A DNA stretch of 64,000 nt from Flavobacteriales bacterium (GTDB lineage: Bacteria; Bacteroidota; Bacteroidia; Flavobacteriales; UBA7312). This document shows, piece after piece, positions 54,491 to 61,880 of this stretch. The stretch is from assembly GCA_016779935.1 (NCBI GenBank), contig JADHMQ010000006.1:1-64000 (forward strand), read 5' to 3'. Each line of letters starts with the position of its first letter. The first letter of the stretch is position 1. The position numbers were made by a program, and so were the translations under genes. Under the pieces are notes generated by a model that had not been told where the DNA came from, made no database searches, and saw only the letters and a program-made list of their open reading frames with translations.

Positions 54491-55348
54491 ATGGGTTGGT
54501 TTAAAAGGATACAAGAAGGTATTACCACTTCCACAAATGAGAAAAAAGAAACTCCTGAAGGCTTATGGTATCAATGTCCAAAATGTAAACATATCACTTC
54601 CACCGAAGAACACGAAAAAAATTTACATGTTTGTGTAAAATGTAACTTCCATGAAAGAATAAATGCAAAAGAGTACTTTTCTATTTTATTTGATGAAGGC
54701 AAATTCAAAGAGTTAGACTCCAACATGATGGCTCTTGACCCTCTTTCTTTTGAAGACACTAAAAAGTACAAAGACCGACTCTCTCAAACCATAAAGAAAA
54801 CAGGTCTTAAAGATGCTATTACAACAAGCTGTGGTAAGATTAATGGAAAACCAGTAGTTATTGCTTGTATGAACTTCAACTTTATTGGAGGTTCAATGGG
54901 ATCTGTTGTAGGAGAAAAAATTAGCCGAGCAATACAACACGCAATAAAAAAGAAATGTGGATTTATTATGATTTCAAAATCAGGTGGAGCTAGAATGATG
55001 GAAGCCGCATTTTCACTTATGCAAATGGCAAAAACATCAGCTAATCTCTCCCTATTATCCGAAGCAAAATTACCATACATATCCTTTCTTACTGACCCAA
55101 CTACTGGAGGTGTAACTGCTTCATTTGCTATGCTTGGAGATGTAAATATCGCAGAGCCTGGAGCTCTAATTGGTTTTGCCGGACCAAGAGTTGTAAAAGA
55201 AACCATAGGCAAGAGTTTACCAGAAGGTTTTCAAACCTCAGAATTTGTTCTTGAACATGGTTTTTTAGACTTCATTGTTGAACGAAAGAACTTAAAAAAT
55301 AAACTCTCGCTCTTACTCGATATGTTCTTAGATTACAAAAAACAGTGA
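54491..55348 (+). CDS. accD: Acetyl-CoA carboxylase carboxyltransferase subunit beta
   Basis: The 285-residue protein carries an N-terminal zinc ribbon (CPKCKH about 29-34 and CVKCNF about 48-53), then the carboxyltransferase core. Segments such as [49 protein letters not shown] and [35 protein letters not shown] are highly conserved in AccD. With AccA it makes malonyl-CoA for fatty acid synthesis. accA is not in the window. It lies two bases after fbaA. Confidence 0.96.
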   Translation: MGWFKRIQEGITTSTNEKKETPEGLWYQCPKCKHITSTEEHEKNLHVCVKCNFHERINAKEYFSILFDEGKFKELDSNMMALDPLSFEDTKKYKDRLSQTIKKTGLKDAITTSCGKINGKPVVIACMNFNFIGGSMGSVVGEKISRAIQHAIKKKCGFIMISKSGGARMMEAAFSLMQMAKTSANLSLLSEAKLPYISFLTDPTTGGVTASFAMLGDVNIAEPGALIGFAGPRVVKETIGKSLPEGFQTSEFVLEHGFLDFIVERKNLKNKLSLLLDMFLDYKKQ

Positions 55349-55376
55349 TATATCTACTTTAATCTAAAACTTTTAC

Positions 55377-55384
55377 TATCTTTG
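55377..55384 (+). promoter_or_regulatory. TAnnTTTG box of rpsO
   Basis: TATCTTTG, 34 bases before the rpsO ATG, in the 70-base spacer after accD. No clear TTG at the standard distance. Confidence 0.5.
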
Positions 55385-55418
55385 CCAACCATTTTGAAAA
55401 TGAAAATTTAATAAGAAA

Positions 55419-55688
55419 ATGCACGTAACTGCTAAAGAAAAAGTTGCCATCTTTAAAAAACATGGCGGAGACTCAAAAAATACAGGTTCAACAGAAGGAC
55501 AAATTGCTTTGTTCTCTAAACGAATAAGCTACTTAACTGAGCACCTGAAACTCAATAGAAAAGATAAAAGTACTCAACGTTCTCTTCAACTACTAGTTGG
55601 TAAACGTAGAGGTCTTCTTGATTATCTTATGAAGAAAGATATCGAAAAGTACAGAATACTTATTAAAGAATTAGGAATAAGAAGATAA
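55419..55688 (+). CDS. rpsO: 30S ribosomal protein S15
   Basis: The 89-residue, basic, helical protein binds 16S rRNA early in small-subunit assembly. The motif DSKNTGSTEGQIALFSKRISYLTEHLKLNRKDKSTQRSL is the conserved S15 core; the end KYRILIKELGIRR is also typical. A TATCTTTG box lies 34 bases upstream. A strong hairpin follows before pnp, so rpsO can be expressed separately; the rpsO-pnp order is widely conserved. Confidence 0.97.
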   Translation: MHVTAKEKVAIFKKHGGDSKNTGSTEGQIALFSKRISYLTEHLKLNRKDKSTQRSLQLLVGKRRGLLDYLMKKDIEKYRILIKELGIRR

Positions 55689-55712
55689 GGAATCTTCTTA
55701 GCGATAAAACGC

Positions 55713-55739
55713 AAAAGGCAATTTTTCAATTGCCTTTTT
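55713..55739 (+). terminator. Terminator/attenuator between rpsO and pnp
   Basis: AAAAGGCAATT pairs with AATTGCCTTTT around TTTC in an 11-base stem, followed by a T run. In many bacteria a hairpin here limits read-through into pnp and is a target for PNPase and RNase III control; that role here is inferred. Confidence 0.75.
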
Positions 55740-55774
55740 GTGTATTTATTAGCATGTATGTAAATTGAAATAAA

Positions 55775-57892
55775 ATGAAAGAAATTGTAAAAAAGATTGA
55801 ACAAAAAGACGGTAGAACCATTGAATTAAGAACAGGAAAACTGGCTAAACAAGCTGATGGAACTGTTGAAGTAAGAATGGGCAACTCCGTACTTTTAGCA
55901 ACTGTTGTTTCCAGCAAAGAAGCTAAAGACGATGTTGACTTCCTACCACTTACAGTGGATTACAGAGAAAAATTTGCCGCTGACGGAAGATTTCCAGGCG
56001 GATTTTTAAAACGTGAAGCAAGACCAACTGACCATGAAATTTTAATCATGCGATTAGTTGACAGAATATTAAGACCCCTATTTCCTAGCGATTATCACGC
56101 AGAAACGCAGATTATGCTATCTCTTTTATCGCATGACGAAAACGTTTGTCCTGAAGCATTAGCTGGTTTAGGCGCTTCAGCAGCACTAGCCGTATCTGAC
56201 ATACCGTTCAACGGACCAATATCAGAAGTTAGAGTAGGTAGAATTAATGGCGAATTAATTGCTAACCCAACACCAGCTCAATTAGAAGAATCAGATATTG
56301 ATATGGTTATCGGAGCTTCAGCAGATAGCGTGGCAATGGTTGAAGGTGAAATGGATGAAATTTCTGAAGCTGAAATGGTTGAAGCTATTAAATTTGCTCA
56401 CGAAGAAATCAAAAACCATTGCGCTGTTCAATTAGAACTTACTAAAGCAGTAGGAAAAGAAGATAAAAGAGAATATTCTCACGAAAATCACGATAAAGAA
56501 CTTGAAGACAAGGTGATGTCTTTTTGTTACGACAAGTTTTATGCCGTAGCCAAAAAAGCCTCAGACAAACACACAAGAAGTGAAGAATTTAAAGCAGTCA
56601 AAGATGCTTTCAAAGAAACACTATCAGAAGAAGAATTATCTGAAAAGAGCTTCATGTTAGGTGGATACTTCAAAAAAGCAGAAAAGAAAGCCGTTAGAGA
56701 TATGGTTCTTAACGAAAATGTTCGTTTAGACGGTCGTACGCCTTCTGACATTCGTCCAATCTGGTGTGAAGTTGATTACCTACCAAGCCCACACGGCTCT
56801 GCATTGTTTACAAGAGGTGAAACACAATCACTAACAACTGTAACCTTAGGAACAAAAATGGATGAAAATAGAATTGATGGCGTTACAATGGTAGGCTCTG
56901 AAAGGTTCTATTTACATTATAACTTCCCTCCTTATTCTACAGGAGAAGCAAGACCAATTAGAGGTGTAAGTAGAAGAGAAATCGGACACGGTAATTTAGC
57001 TCAAAGAGCATTGTCAAGAATGATTGACAAAGACAATCCTTATACAGTAAGAGTTGTTTCTGATATTCTAGAATCTAACGGATCATCCTCAATGGCTACT
57101 GTATGTGCAGGAACTATGGCACTAATGGATGCTGGTGTGAAATTAAGAAAAGCAGTTTCTGGAATTGCAATGGGCCTTATTACTGATGGCACTAACTTCG
57201 CTGTGCTTTCAGATATTTTAGGAGATGAAGATTTCTTAGGAGATATGGACTTTAAAGTGTGTGGTACAAAAGACGGTATTACTGCTTGCCAGATGGATAT
57301 TAAAATTGAAGGTTTATCTTATGAAATTCTTACCAAAGCACTTGAGCAATCAAATGCTGGAAGAATGCACATTTTAGGTAAATTAACCGATACTATTTCT
57401 GAACCTAGAGAGCAACTCAAACCACATGTACCAAAAATTCATGTGATGTATATTCCTAAAGAAACTATCGGTGCTGTTATTGGACCTGGTGGAAAAATCA
57501 TTCAGCAGTTACAAGCTGATACGGATACAACTATTACTATTGAAGAAATCGATAATCAAGGTAAAGTTGAAATTTTAGGAACAGGGCAAGAATTACTTGA
57601 CAATGCTATTTCGGAAATTAAAGCATTAACCTTTACTCCTGAAGTTGGAGATGTATTTACAGGGACAGTTCGTTCTATAATGCCTTATGGTGCATTTGTA
57701 AATATTGGTAAAGGAACTGATGGTTTACTTCATATTTCTGAAATTAATTGGGAAAGAGTAGAAAATGTTGAAGACGTACTGAAAGAAGGCGATAAAGTTG
57801 AAGTGAAATTAACTGAAATTGACCCTAAATCTGGAAAGCTTCGTCTATCAAGAAAAGTGCTTTTGCCAAAACCAGAAAAAAATAGTAATTAA
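55775..57892 (+). CDS. pnp: Polynucleotide phosphorylase
   Basis: The 705-residue exoribonuclease degrades RNA from the 3' end with phosphate, forming a trimer. Two RNase PH-like domains are present: the first has [24 protein letters not shown] (about 65-88), the second [36 protein letters not shown] (about 315-350) with the catalytic segment [26 protein letters not shown] domain ([16 protein letters not shown], about 565-580) and an S1 domain ([28 protein letters not shown], about 630-657) follow. The extent is typical. It follows the rpsO terminator and precedes the primary sigma factor gene. Confidence 0.97.
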   Translation: MKEIVKKIEQKDGRTIELRTGKLAKQADGTVEVRMGNSVLLATVVSSKEAKDDVDFLPLTVDYREKFAADGRFPGGFLKREARPTDHEILIMRLVDRILRPLFPSDYHAETQIMLSLLSHDENVCPEALAGLGASAALAVSDIPFNGPISEVRVGRINGELIANPTPAQLEESDIDMVIGASADSVAMVEGEMDEISEAEMVEAIKFAHEEIKNHCAVQLELTKAVGKEDKREYSHENHDKELEDKVMSFCYDKFYAVAKKASDKHTRSEEFKAVKDAFKETLSEEELSEKSFMLGGYFKKAEKKAVRDMVLNENVRLDGRTPSDIRPIWCEVDYLPSPHGSALFTRGETQSLTTVTLGTKMDENRIDGVTMVGSERFYLHYNFPPYSTGEARPIRGVSRREIGHGNLAQRALSRMIDKDNPYTVRVVSDILESNGSSSMATVCAGTMALMDAGVKLRKAVSGIAMGLITDGTNFAVLSDILGDEDFLGDMDFKVCGTKDGITACQMDIKIEGLSYEILTKALEQSNAGRMHILGKLTDTISEPREQLKPHVPKIHVMYIPKETIGAVIGPGGKIIQQLQADTDTTITIEEIDNQGKVEILGTGQELLDNAISEIKALTFTPEVGDVFTGTVRSIMPYGAFVNIGKGTDGLLHISEINWERVENVEDVLKEGDKVEVKLTEIDPKSGKLRLSRKVLLPKPEKNSN

Positions 57893-57958
57893 TTGAAACC
57901 TTTTCGATTTATTGCACGTATACAAAATATTAGTGCACTAAAACTATAAATTATACAG

Positions 57959-58822
57959 ATGAGACAACTAAAAATTACCAAACAGGTTACCAATAGAGAA
58001 ACAGCTTCTCTAGACAAATATTTACAAGAAATTGGTCGAGTTGACTTAATCACTGCTGAAGAAGAGGTAGAATTAGCACAACGAATCAAAGCTGGTGACG
58101 AAACCGCTTTAGAAAAGCTTACAAAAGCTAACTTAAGATTCGTTGTATCTGTTGCAAAACAATACCAAAATCAGGGTTTATCATTACCTGATTTAATTAA
58201 CGAAGGGAATTTAGGTCTTATAAAAGCGGCTCGTCGTTTTGACGAAACACGAGGATTTAAATTTATCTCTTATGCAGTTTGGTGGATTCGTCAGTCAATT
58301 TTACAAGCTCTAGCTGAACAATCAAGAATTGTCCGTCTACCTTTAAACAAAATTGGCTCTATTAACAAAATCAACAAAGTATATGCTCTTTTAGAACAGC
58401 GTTTAGAAAGACCTCCTACTGCTGAAGAAGTGGCAAGAGAATTAGACTTATCGGAAGAGGAAGTGAAGCAGGCAATGAAAAATTCAGGTCGTCACGTATC
58501 TATGGATGCTCCACTTGTTGAAGGGGAAGACAGTAATATGTATAATGTGATTGGTAGTGAAGATAGTCCTAACCCTGATGAAGGCTTAATTGTTGACTCA
58601 TTACGTCAAGAAATTGGTCGAGCATTAGCAACACTAACCCCTAGAGAAGGTGAAGTTATCAAAGCTTATTTTGGATTGAATGGTACTCATGCCATGACTC
58701 TTGAAGAAATCGGTGAAGCATTTGACCTTACTCGAGAAAGAGTTCGTCAGATTAAAGAAAAAGCAGTGAGGCGATTAAAACATACTTCTAGAAGTAAGAT
58801 TTTAAAAACCTACTTAGGATAA
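57959..58822 (+). CDS. rpoD: Primary RNA polymerase sigma factor (RpoD/SigA)
   Basis: The 287-residue protein is the short Bacteroidota type of housekeeping sigma factor, lacking region 1.1 and the long insert of E. coli RpoD. Region 1.2 ([20 protein letters not shown]), region 2 ([57 protein letters not shown]), region 3 and the region 4 helix-turn-helix (LTREGE...[26 protein letters not shown]) are complete. It should recognise the TTG / TAnnTTTG promoters found in this window. No TAnnTTTG box is visible in the 66-base spacer after pnp. A clean terminator follows. Confidence 0.95.
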   Translation: MRQLKITKQVTNRETASLDKYLQEIGRVDLITAEEEVELAQRIKAGDETALEKLTKANLRFVVSVAKQYQNQGLSLPDLINEGNLGLIKAARRFDETRGFKFISYAVWWIRQSILQALAEQSRIVRLPLNKIGSINKINKVYALLEQRLERPPTAEEVARELDLSEEEVKQAMKNSGRHVSMDAPLVEGEDSNMYNVIGSEDSPNPDEGLIVDSLRQEIGRALATLTPREGEVIKAYFGLNGTHAMTLEEIGEAFDLTRERVRQIKEKAVRRLKHTSRSKILKTYLG

Positions 58823-58827
58823 ATTAT

Positions 58828-58853
58828 AGAGAGCTTCGGCTCTCTTTTTTTTT
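58828..58853 (+). terminator. Rho-independent terminator of rpoD
   Basis: A seven-pair stem AGAGAGC/GCTCTCT with a TTCG tetraloop is followed by nine T. The T run merges into the TAACTTTG box of rpe. Confidence 0.9.
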
Positions 58854-58860
58854 AACTTTG
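58853..58860 (+). promoter_or_regulatory. TAnnTTTG box of rpe
   Basis: TAACTTTG begins at the last T of the rpoD terminator and ends 20 bases before the rpe ATG. The standard TTG position would fall inside the terminator hairpin and is not conserved. Confidence 0.45.
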
Positions 58861-58880
58861 CCAAAACTAAATCATCATTT

Positions 58881-59531
58881 ATGTCACATTTAATAGCCCC
58901 CTCAATACTATCCGCCGATTTTGCCAACCTTCAAAAAGATTGTGAAATGGTCAACAATAGCAATGCCGATTGGTTTCATATTGATGTTATGGATGGCATT
59001 TTTGTGCCAAACATCTCTTTTGGGATTCCTGTAATAAAGGCTATTAAAAAATACGCTAAAAAAACCATGGATGTGCACTTGATGATTATTGACCCTGACA
59101 GATACATCAAAACATTCAAAGGGGTGGGCGCTGATATTTTAACCGTGCATTACGAAGCCTGTACACATTTACACAGAACCTTACAAGCTATAAAAGCAGA
59201 AGGCATGCAAGCTGGTGTGGCACTTAACCCACACACATCAGTAGATTTATTAAAAGATACCATTCAAGAGATTGACCTCGTGTGTATTATGTCCGTTAAC
59301 CCAGGATTTGGCGGACAATCCTTTATTGAAAACACCTATGACAAGGTAAAAGAATTAAAAACGCTAATCAATAGTAAAGGGGCAAATACTAAGATAGAAA
59401 TTGACGGAGGTGTAAATTCACAAAATGCACCAAAACTTATTGAAGCTGGAGCCGATATTTTAGTAGCAGGTAGTTTTGTTTTCAAATCTGAAAACCCTAG
59501 CCAAACAATCAGTGATTTAAAAAACTGCTAA
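58881..59531 (+). CDS. rpe: Ribulose-phosphate 3-epimerase
   Basis: The 216-residue TIM-barrel enzyme interconverts ribulose 5-phosphate and xylulose 5-phosphate in the pentose phosphate pathway. Motifs: LIAPSILSADFANLQKD at the N-terminus, WFHIDVMDGIFVPNISFGI (about 31-49, metal His and catalytic Asp), MDVHLMIIDPDRYI, IMSVNPGFGGQSFIE and IEIDGGVNSQNA with the second catalytic Asp. Its own promoter box sits directly behind the rpoD terminator. Its stop overlaps the convergent oxidoreductase gene by four bases. Confidence 0.97.
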   Translation: MSHLIAPSILSADFANLQKDCEMVNNSNADWFHIDVMDGIFVPNISFGIPVIKAIKKYAKKTMDVHLMIIDPDRYIKTFKGVGADILTVHYEACTHLHRTLQAIKAEGMQAGVALNPHTSVDLLKDTIQEIDLVCIMSVNPGFGGQSFIENTYDKVKELKTLINSKGANTKIEIDGGVNSQNAPKLIEAGADILVAGSFVFKSENPSQTISDLKNC

Positions 59532-60739
59532 TTACCGTTTAAGAAACCCCTTAAATACTCATAAGGAGAATTCAAATCACCATCTTTACAGATTGTAGCC
59601 CTGTCTATGATTTGTTCTGTATCTTCACCTAATAAAACTGGGAAAACATACTTTAATAATTCGTTTCCAAAATCTTCAGAAGCATCTTTAGGCAATTCAC
59701 AAGGTAAATTATCCACTGCCATAACAGTTATCACATCCTCTTTATCAAAAACATCTTCAGATTCAGTACCAGGGTTATAGCCATAAATAGGCTCAGCAAT
59801 AGTAGACGGACGAATGGTAGAAGCCACAGGACCATCAATATCGCAAGAAATATCTGCTATGGTACGAATTTTAAACTCTGAAGACTTAGCATCTTGTCTC
59901 GTAAAAAGATAAGGTGAACCCGCCCCATAATAATGCCCCGCAATGAAAATATCAGCACATTTGGCGTAGTCCATAAATGTAGACTCAAACAATTCAGGTG
60001 CAGTAAAAAACTCTTGCGTAGAAAATTCTGAACCATCAATCTTGGCATTATAATCAGGAAAGTCAACATGCACAAAAACAGCCTCGTCAAAAGACTGAGA
60101 CTTAAACTCCTCTTTACTCACCTCTCTTATACCCAAAGCATGAATAATTTCTAAAGCCCCCTTTCCTACTCTGCCATTTCCAGAAACGATAATTTTGATA
60201 GTTGGTAAATCTACTTTTTTAAGTTCTTGATCAAGTTCCTTTCTATTATCGCAAAGATTAGCAGCTTTTAAATCAAATCGTTTCGTTCGCTTTCCGTAAG
60301 CCAAAAATCCATTATAGCAACCTACCACACCGGCATATCTACCAAACCCAATAATTCGTCTTCCGTTAGAATGCTTTAATGTTTCATAATCTACCATAGA
60401 GATGTTTTTCTCCACCATCTTCTGAAGCAAGCCCCTATTGTAAGGCTGTTCTTTTATAGTATGAGAAAAATAAAAATAGGTTTTACCAGCCAATAAATTG
60501 GGTTTTGGCACTTCCTTTACACCGAATAGAACATCGCAATCAGAAACATCATCAACTAGTGATATACCTAGCTTTAAATATTCATCATCAGAAAAACATC
60601 GAATTGGACTTTTCTGAACAACTAATTGGATGTTAGGATATTGAAGGGATAAATCGGCACATTGCTGAGGAGATAATGGAACTCTTTTATCGGGAGGTGA
60701 TTTTTCTTCTCGTAAAACGCCAATCTTTAATATATCCAT
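59528..60739 (-). CDS. Saccharopine/alanine dehydrogenase-like NAD(P)-dependent oxidoreductase
   Basis: The 403-residue protein opens with LKIGVLREEKSPPDKRVPLSP, the N-terminal signature of the alanine dehydrogenase / transhydrogenase alpha / saccharopine dehydrogenase superfamily. A Rossmann motif VSGNGRVGKGALEIIHALGI lies near 186-205, and VKEVPKPNLLAGKTYFYFSHTIKEQ near 73-97 resembles lysine-forming saccharopine dehydrogenases. DISCDIDGPVASTIRPSTIAEPIYGY near 290-315 is typical of that branch. Lysine or saccharopine metabolism is possible, but the substrate is not certain. TAATTTTG ends four bases before the ATG. The Fic gene lies 54 bases upstream on the same strand. Confidence 0.78.
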   Translation of the reverse strand: MDILKIGVLREEKSPPDKRVPLSPQQCADLSLQYPNIQLVVQKSPIRCFSDDEYLKLGISLVDDVSDCDVLFGVKEVPKPNLLAGKTYFYFSHTIKEQPYNRGLLQKMVEKNISMVDYETLKHSNGRRIIGFGRYAGVVGCYNGFLAYGKRTKRFDLKAANLCDNRKELDQELKKVDLPTIKIIVSGNGRVGKGALEIIHALGIREVSKEEFKSQSFDEAVFVHVDFPDYNAKIDGSEFSTQEFFTAPELFESTFMDYAKCADIFIAGHYYGAGSPYLFTRQDAKSSEFKIRTIADISCDIDGPVASTIRPSTIAEPIYGYNPGTESEDVFDKEDVITVMAVDNLPCELPKDASEDFGNELLKYVFPVLLGEDTEQIIDRATICKDGDLNSPYEYLRGFLNGN

Positions 60740-60743
60740 GCCT

Positions 60744-60751
60744 CAAAATTA
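60744..60751 (-). promoter_or_regulatory. TAnnTTTG box of the saccharopine-dehydrogenase-like gene, likely leaderless
   Basis: Minus-strand TAATTTTG ends four bases before the ATG at 60739, whose position is fixed by the conserved IGVLREEK start. No TTG at the usual distance. Confidence 0.45.
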
Positions 60752-60793
60752 GCAGAATTTATCCAATTTAAACCTCATAATACCAACAAAAAA

Positions 60794-61747
60794 TTAACGT
60801 TTACGCTTTCTTTGGCTCATGTAGTTATGGATAGCATCTTTAGACGTTAGCCAATTTTTACCCTCTTTGTAGGCGTCTATTTTACCTTGACGGGCTAATA
60901 GACTAACATACTCCTGACAATAAGGCACATCATCCTCTTTCACAATATTAGCTATTTCGTCAAAACCATAATCAGCCCCTGGCAAAGCGGCTATGTATAT
61001 GTTTAGAGTACGTTCAACAGCTTGAACCATAAGAAGCATCAATTTGTAATAGTTTCCATTATTGGCTGCATTTAAAGCAGTATAATATTTTTTTCTATCG
61101 TTTCTAAGGATGATAGCAGGTGGAAAACCATAAGTCATTAAAAGAAGGTTCATACACAAACGAGCAGTACGGCCATTACCATCAAAAAATGGGTGAATCC
61201 AAACCAGTTTGTGGTGAAAAACCGCAGCCAATTCAATAACATTTAGGTTCAATGGATTGTTTTCTGTAAAAGCCATCAATTCATCAAGCAAAAGAGATAC
61301 TTTTTGAGCATTAGGCGGTATAAAATTTGCGCCAGAAATACGCACTCCTCCATTACGAATACGACCTGCCTGTTCATCTTCGATAGAACGAAGAATGAGA
61401 GCATGTAAAGCTAGAAGAGTATTGATAGAAAGAGGTGTTTTATTAGACACATATTCATCAAGTAAGTGAAGTGCTGTTTCGTGGTTTTTAGCTTCAAAAT
61501 GTTCTCTAAGTGATTTTCCTTTTATCGTTATACCTTCTTGCAACACCATTTGAGTTTCTCTTAGACTAAGGGTATTACCTTCAATACTATTGGAATTATA
61601 GGTCCATTCTATAGCAAGACTTTCTTTTAATTTGAGAAGGGCACCACTAGGCAATGGACGGTTATTTTGAAGCTGTTTTTGCTTATCAAACAAGCGTTCA
61701 AATGTACTTTCTAGCTCTGCTCTATATGTTAAATCTATACTCCACAC
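60794..61747 (-). CDS. Fic family protein (class II, N-terminal inhibitory motif)
   Basis: Fic proteins transfer AMP or another nucleotide group to target hydroxyls. The 317-residue protein has the active-site motif HPFFDGNGRTAR (residues 185-196) and an inhibitory motif S-N-S-I-E-G (52-57) matching (S/T)xxxE(G/N), with Glu56 expected to block the ATP site. Residues 250-317 form a winged-helix-like end (ARQGKIDAYKEGKNWLTSKDAIHNY), common in single-gene Fic proteins. It uses a GTG start: no other start precedes Glu56. A textbook promoter (TTG, 19 bases, TATCTTTG) ends four bases before that GTG. No antitoxin gene is adjacent, fitting intramolecular inhibition. Its target is unknown. Confidence 0.9.
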   Translation of the reverse strand: MWSIDLTYRAELESTFERLFDKQKQLQNNRPLPSGALLKLKESLAIEWTYNSNSIEGNTLSLRETQMVLQEGITIKGKSLREHFEAKNHETALHLLDEYVSNKTPLSINTLLALHALILRSIEDEQAGRIRNGGVRISGANFIPPNAQKVSLLLDELMAFTENNPLNLNVIELAAVFHHKLVWIHPFFDGNGRTARLCMNLLLMTYGFPPAIILRNDRKKYYTALNAANNGNYYKLMLLMVQAVERTLNIYIAALPGADYGFDEIANIVKEDDVPYCQEYVSLLARQGKIDAYKEGKNWLTSKDAIHNYMSQRKRKR

Positions 61748-61751
61748 CCAA

Positions 61752-61781
61752 CAAAGATACTTAATTATCGGTTATAATCAA
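61752..61781 (-). promoter_or_regulatory. Consensus promoter of the Fic gene (TTG-N19-TATCTTTG)
   Basis: Minus-strand TTG (61779-61781) and TATCTTTG (61752-61759) are exactly 19 bases apart, the ideal Bacteroidota spacing. The box ends four bases before the GTG start codon, so the transcript is predicted to begin at, or next to, the start codon. Confidence 0.75.
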
Positions 61782-61880
61782 AAACACATTAAACGATATT
61801 AGTATTTTTGAACAAAAACACTACATTCTACTAAATGATAAAAATTGAATTTAAAAAATAAGGTGAAATCCGCACAAGAA

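Noticed and set aside
54784-55212. Long antisense open frame (142 codons) across accD
   Set aside because: It lies entirely within accD in another frame. The accD frame has full family motifs, while the antisense product has none and is a by-product of AT-poor, conserved codons.
60794-61747. Fic as toxin of a two-gene toxin-antitoxin system
   Set aside because: No small antitoxin gene lies upstream or downstream. The inhibitory motif is within the same polypeptide, so it is a single-gene class II Fic.
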